DNA of 64,000 nucleotides from Bacteroidales bacterium (GTDB lineage: Bacteria; Bacteroidota; Bacteroidia; Bacteroidales; UBA4417). This document shows, piece by piece, positions 37,162 to 45,844 of the stretch (the first letter of the stretch is position 1; the number at the start of each line of letters is the position of its first letter). Both the position numbers and the translations under genes were made by a program. The stretch is from the NCBI GenBank assembly GCA_016707705.1, contig JADJHD010000022.1, forward strand, positions 1-64,000, in the 5' to 3' direction. Below the pieces are notes generated by a model, which worked only from the letters and a program-made list of their open reading frames with translations, ran no database searches and was not told the DNA's origin.

Positions 37162-37223
37162 TTAGTGTTCGGGGTTCAAAGTTCGGGGTTCAAGGTGCGG
37201 GGTTCAAGGTTCGAAGTTAAAGG
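37162..37223. repeat. degenerate GTTCGGGGTTCAAGG-type tandem repeat
   Basis: Four imperfect units of about 14-15 nt in a row: GTTCGGGGTTCAAA, GTTCGGGGTTCAAGG, TGCGGGGTTCAAGG, TTCGAAGTTAAAGG. They start 22 nt past the response-regulator stop. Read on the other strand they resemble the CAACCCGAA units at 20750-20846. Confidence 0.65.
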
Positions 37224-37300
37224 TGCAATGTGCTAGTAACATATATTAGAACACAGATCCGCCAGCTGCGGACAAATTCTCAAATTCTCGCATCTCCACA

Positions 37301-37349
37301 TCCTCACATCCCCATCCGCCAGCCGGCGGACTCCGCTTCGCTGCGCATC
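37301..37349. repeat. 49-nt direct repeat with hairpin, copy 1
   Basis: Starts TCCTCACATCCCCA, contains the stem TCCGCC-AGCC-GGCGGA and ends CTCCGCTTCGCTGCGCATC. Identical to 37372-37420. The 22-nt gap between copies is itself made of CACATCYTCACATC units. A partial relative (TCCGCCAGCTGCGGA) lies at 37258-37272. The whole block 37140-37461 has no gene. Confidence 0.8.
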
Positions 37350-37371
37350 TCCACATCTTCACATCCTCACA

Positions 37372-37420
37372 TCCTCACATCCCCATCCGCCAGCCGGCGG
37401 ACTCCGCTTCGCTGCGCATC
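37372..37420. repeat. 49-nt direct repeat with hairpin, copy 2
   Basis: All 49 bases match copy 1 at 37301-37349. The sequence downstream turns into an A/T-rich TTTTCAAATT repeat that runs up to the fbp stop. Confidence 0.8.
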
Positions 37421-37461
37421 CCCACATTTTCAAATTTTCAAATTATCACATTTTCAAATTA

Positions 37462-38487
37462 CTACACCGAATGTAACTCACTAAAATTCTTCGAATTCTG
37501 ATACATAAACTCCTCAGCCTTTTCAACCATTTTCTTAGAACCAATAAACAATGGCGAACGTTGGTGAATATCATAAGGCTCGATATCCAGAATCGGAGTA
37601 AAACCATCCGAGGCCTTGCCACCAGCCTGCTCAATGATAAAAGCCATGGGTGCACATTCGTATAGCAATCTCAACTTCCCAAGGGGGTTTTTTAAGTTAC
37701 CTGGATAAATGAAAATCCCACCACGCATCAGATTGCGATGCACATCGGCAACCAACGAACCAACATATCTTGAATTATAGGGGCGGTTTGTTGACTTATC
37801 ATCTACCTGACAGTATTTGATATACTTCTTTACTCCATCCGGGAAATAGATATAATTCGCTTCATTGATAGAGTATATGGTTCCCTCTTCCGGAATCTTC
37901 ATATCAGGATGCGAAAGGAAAAACAACCCAACCGATGGGTCATAGGTAAATCCGTTAACCCCATTCCCGGTAGTATACACCAATATTGTTGAGCTACCAT
38001 ATATCACATAACCGGCAGCTACAATTTCCCTCCCTTTTTGCAGCAAATCATCTACTGAAGCCGATGAGCCTTCAGGTGAGATTCTCTTGTAGATTGAGAA
38101 AATAGTTCCTATTGGAATATTCACCTCTATATTGCTTGACCCATCCACAGGATCCATAGCTACAACATAATTCCCCTTTTGAGAATAGGCATTGCCGAAA
38201 ATAATGAGATCCTCATTCTCTTCAGAAGCTATCGCAGCACACTGACCACCATGCTTCAAGGCATTTATAAAATGATTGTTCGCATAAACATCCAGCTTTT
38301 TCTGCTCTTCTCCCTGAATGTTCGTCGATCCGAATAATCCATTTATGTCGGCCAGTCCCGCAATCCTGATCTCACGGTTAACAATCTTGGCAGCAATGGT
38401 GATGTCGTTCAGAAGCCTCGTAAAGTCCCCGGTTGCTCCAGGATACTCTATTTGCTTGTCATTGATGAATTCAACTAATGTTTTCAT
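37462..38487 (-). CDS. fbp: class I fructose-1,6-bisphosphatase
   Basis: 341 residues, full length. Hydrolyses fructose-1,6-bisphosphate to fructose-6-phosphate in gluconeogenesis, in the cytoplasm. It carries metal-site residues in IASEENEDL (Glu89, Glu90) and the FBPase signature MDPVDGSSNIEVN (Asp112, Asp115), then NRPYNSRYVGSLVADVHRNL and IYPGNLKNPLGKLRLLYECA around the substrate site, and PDMKIPEEG. Its convergent neighbour is a two-component system; on the other side it is divergent from aspartate kinase. A phosphofructokinase gene lies 1.5 kb away, so two enzymes of the same substrate cycle are close but not in one operon. Confidence 0.96.
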   Translation of the reverse strand: MKTLVEFINDKQIEYPGATGDFTRLLNDITIAAKIVNREIRIAGLADINGLFGSTNIQGEEQKKLDVYANNHFINALKHGGQCAAIASEENEDLIIFGNAYSQKGNYVVAMDPVDGSSNIEVNIPIGTIFSIYKRISPEGSSASVDDLLQKGREIVAAGYVIYGSSTILVYTTGNGVNGFTYDPSVGLFFLSHPDMKIPEEGTIYSINEANYIYFPDGVKKYIKYCQVDDKSTNRPYNSRYVGSLVADVHRNLMRGGIFIYPGNLKNPLGKLRLLYECAPMAFIIEQAGGKASDGFTPILDIEPYDIHQRSPLFIGSKKMVEKAEEFMYQNSKNFSELHSV

Positions 38488-38615
38488 GGGAGAAGACTTG
38501 GTTTTTAGAATTGATATTATACGCTTTGTTGACAGTTAAAACATTGTTATTCTGTTCAATAACTCATTTATCCATAGTTGATATTTACCCAACTACCTGC
38601 TTCTAACAAATATAT

Positions 38616-38623
38616 TACTTTTG
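38616..38623 (+). promoter_or_regulatory. -7 promoter element for aspartate kinase
   Basis: TACTTTTG matches TAnnTTTG exactly, 27 nt before the ATG at 38651. Its presence argues against the in-frame TTG at 38621 as the start. Confidence 0.5.
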
Positions 38624-38650
38624 CAATATAATTTATCTTATTGCCACAAA

Positions 38651-39925
38651 ATGAAGGTCTTTAAATTTGGAGGTGCTTCAGTAAAGGATGCAAATGCCGT
38701 TCGCAATGTAGCCAGGATCCTGGATGAATATTCCGGAGAGAGCCTTGTTGTTGTTGTTTCAGCCATGGGCAAAACTACAAATGCCCTTGAAAAGGTTATG
38801 ACAGAATGGTATCAGGGTAACTCTGATTCCCATAATCTTACCTCAGAAATTGTCTCTTACCACAATACTATTCTCGAAATTCTATTTCCGGAAAAGGATC
38901 ATCCTGTCTATATCTCTTTCAATGAGCGGATAAATCAGCTCCAATCCATTCTTTTAAAAGGTCCATCAGGCAATTATGATATGGATTACGATCAGGTTGT
39001 GAGCATGGGCGAAATTTTATCGACAGTAATTATTCATGAATACCTGCTTTCAAAGGGAAAACCATCTGCATGGGTTGATGTAAGGGATATTGTCAGGACT
39101 GATAATACCTGGCGCGAGGGCAAGGTAGACTGGGATGTTACTACCTCTCTCATTCAAAAATCTTTGTTTCCGATACTGGAAAAAGGCGGACTTGTGCTTA
39201 CACAGGGATTTCTCGGAAGCACTGCAGAAGGACAAACCACTACTCTTGGAAGGGAAGGATCCGATTACACTGCTGCCATTCTCTCCTATGGACTGGATGC
39301 CGAAGAAATGGTTATCTGGAAGGATGTTCCCGGACTTCTTAATGCCGACCCCAAATACTTCAGCAAAACTGAGAAACTGGCTTCCATCTCATACCGCGAA
39401 GCAATTGAACTCTCCTATTACGGAGCTACCATCATTCATCCTAAGACAATAAAGCCTCTTCAAAACAAGAGCATTCCACTAAGCATCAAATCATTTGTCG
39501 ATACCGCCAGCGATGGCACACTGATTCAGGAAGACACAAAATCTGATCACCTCATCCCTTCCTTTATTTTCAAGGTTGATCAGGTGCTTCTTTCTATTTC
39601 ACCCCGCGACTTTTCCTTCATTGATGAGCAAAACCTGAGTGACATCCTCGCTCTTTTTGCCGATCTGAATATCCATATTCACTTGATGCAAAATACAGCC
39701 CTTAGTTTCTCTGTTTGCATCGACAATAACGACCGGAAACTGCCTTTGCTTTTTGACGCCCTGAGGAAAAACTATAAGGTCAGATACAATACAGGTCTGG
39801 AACTTATCACCATCCGGCATTATGATCAACCTACCATCGACAGGGTTATGGAGGACGGGAAATTCATCCTTCTGGAGATGAGAAGCAGGGCAACTGCTCA
39901 ATTCGTAGTAAGGCCTATCCCTTGA
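38651..39925 (+). CDS. aspartate kinase
   Basis: 424 residues from the ATG at 38651. Phosphorylates aspartate, the first step towards lysine, threonine, methionine and diaminopimelate. The start gives MKVFKFGGASVKDANAVRNV, with the kinase signature KFGGAS at 4-9, as in the family; an in-frame TTG 30 nt upstream lies inside the promoter. Further motifs are VVVVSAMGKTTNAL, QGFLGSTAEGQTTTLGREGS and DYTAAI around the active site, then PKTIKPLQNKSIPL. The C-terminal ~125 residues are ACT-like regulatory sequence. It is monofunctional, with no homoserine dehydrogenase fused. It is divergent from fbp and followed by the phosphofructokinase gene, which has its own promoter. Confidence 0.94.
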   Translation: MKVFKFGGASVKDANAVRNVARILDEYSGESLVVVVSAMGKTTNALEKVMTEWYQGNSDSHNLTSEIVSYHNTILEILFPEKDHPVYISFNERINQLQSILLKGPSGNYDMDYDQVVSMGEILSTVIIHEYLLSKGKPSAWVDVRDIVRTDNTWREGKVDWDVTTSLIQKSLFPILEKGGLVLTQGFLGSTAEGQTTTLGREGSDYTAAILSYGLDAEEMVIWKDVPGLLNADPKYFSKTEKLASISYREAIELSYYGATIIHPKTIKPLQNKSIPLSIKSFVDTASDGTLIQEDTKSDHLIPSFIFKVDQVLLSISPRDFSFIDEQNLSDILALFADLNIHIHLMQNTALSFSVCIDNNDRKLPLLFDALRKNYKVRYNTGLELITIRHYDQPTIDRVMEDGKFILLEMRSRATAQFVVRPIP

Positions 39926-39950
39926 TAAATCAAGGAATTTTGTAAATTTG
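39922..39950 (+). promoter_or_regulatory. promoter for phosphofructokinase
   Basis: TTG (39922-39924), 18 nt spacer, TAAATTTG (39943-39950, exact TAnnTTTG). It overlaps the stop of aspartate kinase and lies 49 nt before the ATG at 40000. Confidence 0.55.
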
Positions 39951-39999
39951 GCATTCAAAAGACTATCTAATTACATTCAATTAAATCATCCACATACTT

Positions 40000-41217
40000 A
40001 TGAAAGGTTCAATCCTTATCCTTGCCGGTGGCGGTCCTGCCCCTGGCATCAACACTGTGATCAGTTCAGTAGCTAAAGTATTTCTTCGCGACGGATACCG
40101 CGTAATCGGCTTGCATGATGGGTACCGCAACCTGTTTATGGACAATCCATCAATTGTAGATATTGATTTTGAGATGGCTGACCGCGTTTTCAGCATGGGA
40201 GGATCCATGCTTCGCATGAGCCGCTACAAACCGGCTGATCTGGAGTTCAAGACCAACTTCTTTGTCAAGAATGATGTTAAACTCCTCGTAACCATTGGTG
40301 GAGATGATACCGCCTCAACAGCAAACAGAATCTCAAAATTCCTTGCTGAAAGGAAATTCCCCATCCAGAATATTCACGTCCCCAAAACCATCGACAATGA
40401 CCTTCCTCTGCCTGAAGGACAGCCTACATTCGGCTACCAGAGCGCAAAGCAGGAAGGCGTCAGAATCGGACGTACCATTTATGAGGATGCACGTACATCA
40501 GGCAACTGGTTTGTAGTGTCAGCTATGGGCAGGGAAGCAGGCCACCTCGCCTTCGGAATCGGCGCTGCATGCCACTATCCAATGATTGTTATCCCGGAAA
40601 TGTTCAACAATACCAAGATTACGCTGGATAAAATCACCCGATTGATTATCTCATCCATTATCAAGCGCAAAATCCTGAATATCCCTTACGGCGTCGCCAT
40701 TGTAAGTGAAGGGGTTTTCCATTTCATGAGCGATGATGAAATCGAAGCTTCAGGAATCCAGTTTACCTATGATGAACACGGTCACCCGGAATTGGGTACT
40801 GTAAGTAAGGCTCATATCTACAACATGCTCCTGCAGATTCGACTGAAACAACTCGGATTAGATGTAAAGAGCCGTCCGGTAGAAATGGGTTATGAACTCA
40901 GGTGTATCCAGCCAACCGCCTTCGACCTGCTTTATTGCAGCCTCCTGGGTATTGGAGTTAAGCGTCTGTTCGACGAAGGCCTCACCGGCTGCATGGTAAC
41001 CTCCGACCCAACAGGTGACATTTTCCCACTCTTCCTCAAGGATGTTGAAGATGCTCATGGAAAAGTTAGAACCCGTATGGTACACATGGAAAGCCAAAAG
41101 TCGAAAATGGTATTCTTCGACAGCATTCAGTACCTTACCGCTGAAGATATGGCAGCAGCCAAGAAATACCTGAAGAACCCTGAAGAATTTGATTTCAAGA
41201 AAATTCTTGAGTGGTAG
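40000..41217 (+). CDS. 6-phosphofructokinase, pyrophosphate-dependent signature
   Basis: 405 residues. Phosphorylates fructose-6-phosphate at C1. Motifs: ILAGGGPAPGINTVI (phosphoryl donor loop), TIGGDDTASTANRI (100-109; Asp103 where ATP enzymes have Gly), VPKTIDNDLPLPEG (Lys129 where bacterial ATP enzymes have Gly, and catalytic Asp132), AMGREAGHLAFGIG and PEMFNN. Asp103 plus Lys129 is the established mark of pyrophosphate-dependent PFK, which is reversible, so I infer PPi as donor. The annotation as plain pfkA would be the alternative. It has its own promoter overlapping the end of aspartate kinase and is followed by a strong terminator. Confidence 0.93.
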   Translation: MKGSILILAGGGPAPGINTVISSVAKVFLRDGYRVIGLHDGYRNLFMDNPSIVDIDFEMADRVFSMGGSMLRMSRYKPADLEFKTNFFVKNDVKLLVTIGGDDTASTANRISKFLAERKFPIQNIHVPKTIDNDLPLPEGQPTFGYQSAKQEGVRIGRTIYEDARTSGNWFVVSAMGREAGHLAFGIGAACHYPMIVIPEMFNNTKITLDKITRLIISSIIKRKILNIPYGVAIVSEGVFHFMSDDEIEASGIQFTYDEHGHPELGTVSKAHIYNMLLQIRLKQLGLDVKSRPVEMGYELRCIQPTAFDLLYCSLLGIGVKRLFDEGLTGCMVTSDPTGDIFPLFLKDVEDAHGKVRTRMVHMESQKSKMVFFDSIQYLTAEDMAAAKKYLKNPEEFDFKKILEW

Positions 41218-41270
41218 TTCAATAACCTGGTTCACTTACCCAGGGGACATTAAGATCATATCCAATTAGT

Positions 41271-41308
41271 GATGGTCATGAGGAACAGTCAATCTCCTCA
41301 TGACCATC
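41271..41308 (+). terminator. terminator hairpin after phosphofructokinase
   Basis: 14-bp perfect stem GATGGTCATGAGGA (41271-41284) with TCCTCATGACCATC (41295-41308), loop of 10 nt, followed by ATGTTTATATG. The T tract is weak but the stem is strong. Confidence 0.65.
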
Positions 41309-41443
41309 ATGTTTATATGATTATCCCTCAATGAATTATGCTTGATTTTATCCGCCTTCAACAGCGTTTTCATTATTCACTTTTAATCCTTAATTTCGCT
41401 TTTTGAATTCCTTTCAATCTTTTCGAAGCGAGCAAACAGGATT

Positions 41444-43837
41444 ATGTGGACTATTCTAGTGAGGATCATCCTTCGCAACAGGCCCTTCATATTGATTGCT
41501 ATTGCCCTGATCACCATATTCATGGGCTGGAAAGCAACTTCTGTGAAGATGTCTTACGACATGGCCCGTATGCTTCCCACCTCCGATTCGGGATATCAGG
41601 CCTATGAAAACTTTAAAAAACAGTATGGTGAAGATGGCAATGTCCTTGTAATTGGGGTCATCAATCCAAAAATGTTTGAATTAAAGGAACTCAACTATTG
41701 GTTCGACCTCGCTGAAGATATTAAGAAAATTGACGGCATACAGGAAGTTGCCTCTATTACACGTGCCGTCAGCGTTATCAAAAACGACAGCCTTAAGAAA
41801 TTTGAGTTTGTCCCGGTCCTGAAAAACAGACTTTCAACTCAGGCTGAAGCTGATAGCCTTAAAGAGAAAATTCTTGCATTGAAGTTCTATGAGGGACTTC
41901 TCTACAATCCCAAAACAAATGCCTACCTGCTTGCTGTCACCCTGGACAAAAAGCGGCTGAACGACAAAAGCAGACTGGTGCTGGTTGATAAAATCAATTC
42001 CATGGCATTGGCATACAAAGCCAAAACCGGCCATGAACTGCACCTCTCCGGCTTGCCTTTTATTCGCTCAAGCATGATGGTTAAGATTAAAAATGAACTA
42101 ATCCTGTTCATCTTCCTTTCCATCGGTGTTGCGGCCTTTATTCTCTTCCTGTTCTTCAGATCCCTTAAGGTAGTGGCAAGCTCGCTGGTGGTTGTATCTA
42201 TCAGCATTCTGTGGGCAGTCGGACTAATAGCATTGTTTGGCTTTAAAATAACAATCCTTACAGGGGTAATACCATCCCTCACGGTTATCATTGCAATTGA
42301 GAATTGCATCTACATCCTGAATAAGTATCATTGGGAATACCGCTTGCATGGCAATCAAATAAAAGCCCTTTCCAAGGTCGTTCAAAGGATTGGGTTTGCT
42401 TCCCTGATGGTGAATACTGCAACAGCTATCGGCTTTGCAACTTTTATTCTCGTTTCAAACCAGATGCTGCGTGAATTCGGGATTATAACAGCAATAAGCA
42501 TTATGCTGGAATATGTTCTCTGCATAACAGTACTGCCAATCATCTTCAGTTATCTTGCCCCTCCCAGCGAAAAGCATGTTGCACATCTCGACAATAAAAT
42601 ATTCTCGGCTCTCCTTGACTGGATTATCAAGGTAATTCAAACCAAGCGCAAGATGGTTTACATTATTGCCGGTGGATTATTACTTGTTGGAATTGTTGGA
42701 CTGCTGCAAATGCGTACTTCAGGTAAGGTTGTTGATGATCTTCGAAAGACAGACCCGATATTTACTGACCTCAAATTTTTCGAGAAACACTTCGGAGGCG
42801 TAATGCCTTTCGAAATAGCAATTGATACTCAAAAGAAGAAAGGGGTTATGCGCCTTTCAACCATCCAGAAAATTGATGAATTACAGGATTCTGTGCTCAG
42901 TTTCGGAATTTTTTCTAAACCTCTTTCTGTTGCTGAACTAGTTAAGTTTGCACGACAGGCCTATTTCAACGGAAATCCCGATTACTATTCCCTACCTAAT
43001 TCTCAGGAAAAGAACTTTGTCCTATCCTATTTCCCGACCAAAACCGAAGGGAAAGTAGCTGTGCTGCATTCATTTATCGACAGCACTCAGCAGAAAACCA
43101 GGGTGAGCTTCCAAATGGCAGATGTTGGAACCAAGGAAATGAACAGGATTCTTGCCCGTTTAAGACCTGCAGTCGATAGCATTTTCAATCCGGAACAGTA
43201 TAAAGTCACTATTACAGGTAACAGCGTCGTCTATGTCAGAGGCACTGAATTCCTGATTGACCATCTCTTCCAAAGTGTGCTTATTGCCATCATTTCAATC
43301 TCATTATTGCTGGCTTTGCTATTCTCCAGCTTCCGGATGATTGTTGTCTCAATGCTTCCCAATATCATTCCACTGATTATTACTGCCGCAATCATGGGAT
43401 TCACAGGCGTCCCCATAAAACCCTCCACTATCATCGTTTTCAGCATAGCACTGGGGATTTCCGTCGACAATGCCATTCAGTACCTATCACGATACCGGCA
43501 TGAGCTCAAAAAGACAGGGAACGATATCGGTAAGTCAGCCCTGAATGCATTGAGAGAAGCAGGATTCAGCATGATATATACTTCCATTGTTCTCGTTTTG
43601 GGATTCAGTGTTTTCATGGTTTCAGGATTCGGAGGAACTCAAGCTCTCGGCATGCTGGTATCTACCACACTTTTTATCGCCATGTTCTTTAATATGGTGG
43701 TACTTCCTTCACTACTGCTAAGTCTCGATAAAATGGTTGTTACCAAGGCTTTTGAAAGCGAACCGCTTATTGAGATCTACGATGGAGATGAGAATAACTC
43801 TGTATCCAATTCTGATGATACTCCAAACAATAGCTAA
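41444..43837 (+). CDS. RND/MMPL family exporter
   Basis: 797 residues. Inner-membrane transporter driven by the proton gradient. One membrane segment near the N-terminus (about 12-30), a soluble loop, a block of five or six segments (about 205-350; LILFIFLSIGVAAFILFLFF, LTVIIAIENCIYILNKYH), a segment near 405-425, a second large loop and a second block (about 620-765; LIAIISISLLLALLFSSFRM, IVFSIALGISVDNAIQYLSR). The internal duplication and the SVDNAIQ motif are typical of RND/MMPL proteins. At 797 residues it is shorter than drug-efflux RND pumps and closer to the lipid-type MMPL group. No adaptor or outer-membrane partner is nearby. Cargo unknown. The C-terminus is acidic and polar. Confidence 0.88.
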   Translation: MWTILVRIILRNRPFILIAIALITIFMGWKATSVKMSYDMARMLPTSDSGYQAYENFKKQYGEDGNVLVIGVINPKMFELKELNYWFDLAEDIKKIDGIQEVASITRAVSVIKNDSLKKFEFVPVLKNRLSTQAEADSLKEKILALKFYEGLLYNPKTNAYLLAVTLDKKRLNDKSRLVLVDKINSMALAYKAKTGHELHLSGLPFIRSSMMVKIKNELILFIFLSIGVAAFILFLFFRSLKVVASSLVVVSISILWAVGLIALFGFKITILTGVIPSLTVIIAIENCIYILNKYHWEYRLHGNQIKALSKVVQRIGFASLMVNTATAIGFATFILVSNQMLREFGIITAISIMLEYVLCITVLPIIFSYLAPPSEKHVAHLDNKIFSALLDWIIKVIQTKRKMVYIIAGGLLLVGIVGLLQMRTSGKVVDDLRKTDPIFTDLKFFEKHFGGVMPFEIAIDTQKKKGVMRLSTIQKIDELQDSVLSFGIFSKPLSVAELVKFARQAYFNGNPDYYSLPNSQEKNFVLSYFPTKTEGKVAVLHSFIDSTQQKTRVSFQMADVGTKEMNRILARLRPAVDSIFNPEQYKVTITGNSVVYVRGTEFLIDHLFQSVLIAIISISLLLALLFSSFRMIVVSMLPNIIPLIITAAIMGFTGVPIKPSTIIVFSIALGISVDNAIQYLSRYRHELKKTGNDIGKSALNALREAGFSMIYTSIVLVLGFSVFMVSGFGGTQALGMLVSTTLFIAMFFNMVVLPSLLLSLDKMVVTKAFESEPLIEIYDGDENNSVSNSDDTPNNS

Positions 43838-43954
43838 TACTATTACTTTTACCTTCTATCGGTATTAATTTTTGAACACTTTCCGGATCTGCAGAACAGA
43901 TAGGTTTTATATTCCTTAATGCATTCCGGACTAACAAATCTAAAATTGAGCAAT

Positions 43955-44824
43955 ATGAAAGGAATTATTTTGGCAGGAGGATCAGGAACCCGTTTGCATC
44001 CTCTCACCCTTGCGATGAGTAAGCAGATGATGCCGATATATGATAAGCCAATGATATACTATCCCCTCTCCGTCCTGATGATGGCCGGAATCAGGGATGT
44101 TCTGATCATCAGCACGCCTCATGATCTGCCAGGTTTTGAACGCTTGCTTGGTGATGGTAGCAGTATCGGCTGCAATTTCCAGTATGCGGTTCAGCATGTA
44201 CCCAACGGATTGGCTCAGGCTTTCGTGATAGGAGAAGAATTTATCGGGAATGACAAGGCTTCGCTTATTCTTGGCGATAATATTTTCTACGGAACAGGAC
44301 TTCAGAAATTGCTGGCCGAATGCAATGACCCAAAAGGTGGTATCGTATTCGCATATCATGTTTCTGACCCTGAAAGATATGGAGTTGTGGAGTTTGATGA
44401 AGCCCGCAAGGCAATATCCATCGAAGAAAAACCTAAGCAACCTAAATCAAATTATGCTGTTCCCGGATTATATTTTTATGATAATTCAGTAGTTGAAGTC
44501 GCCAAAAATATTCAACCCAGCGCACGCGGAGAATATGAAATCACTGACGTGAACAGGTATTACCTTGAACAAGGTCAATTGCAGGTCGGGATACTTAGCA
44601 GAGGTACAGCCTGGCTCGACACCGGTACTTTCGCATCCCTGCTGCAGGCTTCACAGTTTGTACAGGTAATTGAAGAACGTCAGGGTTTGAAAATTGGTTG
44701 CATTGAAGAAATAGCATACCGAATGTCGTTCATTGACAGGACACAGCTTGAAAAAGTTGCTCAACCCCTGCTAAAGAGTGGCTATGGCACCTATCTGATG
44801 AACTTACCGGAAATCGAACCCTGA
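43955..44824 (+). CDS. rfbA: glucose-1-phosphate thymidylyltransferase
   Basis: 289 residues from the ATG at 43955, the usual RfbA length; a further upstream ATG at 43919 would add 12 unconserved residues. Makes dTDP-glucose from dTTP and glucose-1-phosphate, the first step to dTDP-rhamnose for surface polysaccharides. Motifs: MKGIILAGGSGTRLHPLT (nucleotide-binding signature), SKQMMPIYDKPMIYYPLS, LILGDNIFYG (metal-binding Asp), VSDPERYGVVEF, ISIEEKPKQPKSNYAVPGLY, RGTAWLDTGTFASLL. The other rfb genes (rfbB, C, D) are not beside it. The prenyl synthetase starts 4 bp after its stop, so the two are co-transcribed. Confidence 0.96.
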   Translation: MKGIILAGGSGTRLHPLTLAMSKQMMPIYDKPMIYYPLSVLMMAGIRDVLIISTPHDLPGFERLLGDGSSIGCNFQYAVQHVPNGLAQAFVIGEEFIGNDKASLILGDNIFYGTGLQKLLAECNDPKGGIVFAYHVSDPERYGVVEFDEARKAISIEEKPKQPKSNYAVPGLYFYDNSVVEVAKNIQPSARGEYEITDVNRYYLEQGQLQVGILSRGTAWLDTGTFASLLQASQFVQVIEERQGLKIGCIEEIAYRMSFIDRTQLEKVAQPLLKSGYGTYLMNLPEIEP

Positions 44825-44828
44825 TTTT

Positions 44829-45800
44829 ATGCCGTCTTACGAATTCCTGAATCAGCAAATCAAGGACGCTTTCAAGAACCTTGATCTTCCAGCATCCCCT
44901 GCCGAACTTTATAACCCGGTGGCTTATACCATGGATCTGGGAGGGAAAAGACTCAGACCCTTTCTACTTCTTGCCGGCTGTGACCTCTTCGGCGGTAACG
45001 TTGAGGATGCCATTCACCCAGCTATAGGAATAGAACTCTTTCACAACTTTACACTTCTGCACGATGATTTAATGGACCAGGCCCCATTGCGCAGAGGTAA
45101 AGAGACCGTCTACAAGAAATGGAATCCCAATATTGCCATTCTTGCCGGTGATGCCATGTTTGCCCTTGCCAACAGGCATATGGCCAAAACCAGAAATGAA
45201 GCCATTCCTTTACTGATAGATCTCTTCAACCAAACCGCAATGGAGGTGTGCGAGGGACAACAGTTCGACATGAACTTCGAAACCAGAAATGATGTCAGTC
45301 TGGATGAATACATGGAAATGATTCGCCTTAAAACAGCCGTTCTCATAGCTGCCAGCCTTAAATGCGGTGCAATTATAGCTGGCGCCCGTTCATCAGTATG
45401 CGATCAGATCTATAATTTCGGGATTGAACTTGGGTTGGCCTTCCAATTGATGGATGACCTGCTTGATGTTTATGGATCAGAAGAGAAATTTGGTAAAATC
45501 AGCGGAGGAGATATCATCGCCGGAAAAAAGACCTTCCTCTATCTTAAAGCCATGGAAAAAGCTGCTGATAAAGCGAATGACTTTCAGAGTCTGTACAGTT
45601 CCACCACATTAGATGCAGAAACAAAAATCAATCGGGTAAAAGAATATTTCAGGGAATTTGAGATTGAATCAATCACCAGGGCTGCGATAAACCACTCATG
45701 GGAAAAAGCGCTGGTATCAATTCATTCATTAAGCCTTTCCGACCAGCAAACACGGCCTTTGCTCTCCTATTGTGCAAGCCTGATGAACAGGGACTATTAA
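44829..45800 (+). CDS. polyprenyl synthetase family protein
   Basis: 323 residues. Trans-isoprenyl diphosphate synthase that condenses isopentenyl diphosphate with an allylic diphosphate in the cytoplasm. First Asp-rich motif LLHDDLMDQAPLRRG (Asp79, Asp80, Asp83), Arg pair GGKRLRPFLLLAG, and second Asp-rich motif QLMDDLLDVYG (Asp209, Asp210, Asp213). All metal ligands are present. Chain length (C15-C20 or longer) cannot be settled; Phe74, five residues before the first motif, may limit it. It overlaps nothing but starts 4 bp after rfbA, and both could feed surface-polymer synthesis. It is convergent with the ABC-F gene. Confidence 0.94.
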   Translation: MPSYEFLNQQIKDAFKNLDLPASPAELYNPVAYTMDLGGKRLRPFLLLAGCDLFGGNVEDAIHPAIGIELFHNFTLLHDDLMDQAPLRRGKETVYKKWNPNIAILAGDAMFALANRHMAKTRNEAIPLLIDLFNQTAMEVCEGQQFDMNFETRNDVSLDEYMEMIRLKTAVLIAASLKCGAIIAGARSSVCDQIYNFGIELGLAFQLMDDLLDVYGSEEKFGKISGGDIIAGKKTFLYLKAMEKAADKANDFQSLYSSTTLDAETKINRVKEYFREFEIESITRAAINHSWEKALVSIHSLSLSDQQTRPLLSYCASLMNRDY

Positions 45801-45844
45801 TAGTCTTGAAGAATCAACAATAAATCGTTCAGATAATTTGGGGG

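Noticed and set aside
37301..37420. Possible CRISPR array (two identical 49-nt repeats with a 22-nt gap)
   Set aside because: Only two copies, the gap is itself repetitive, and no cas gene is near.
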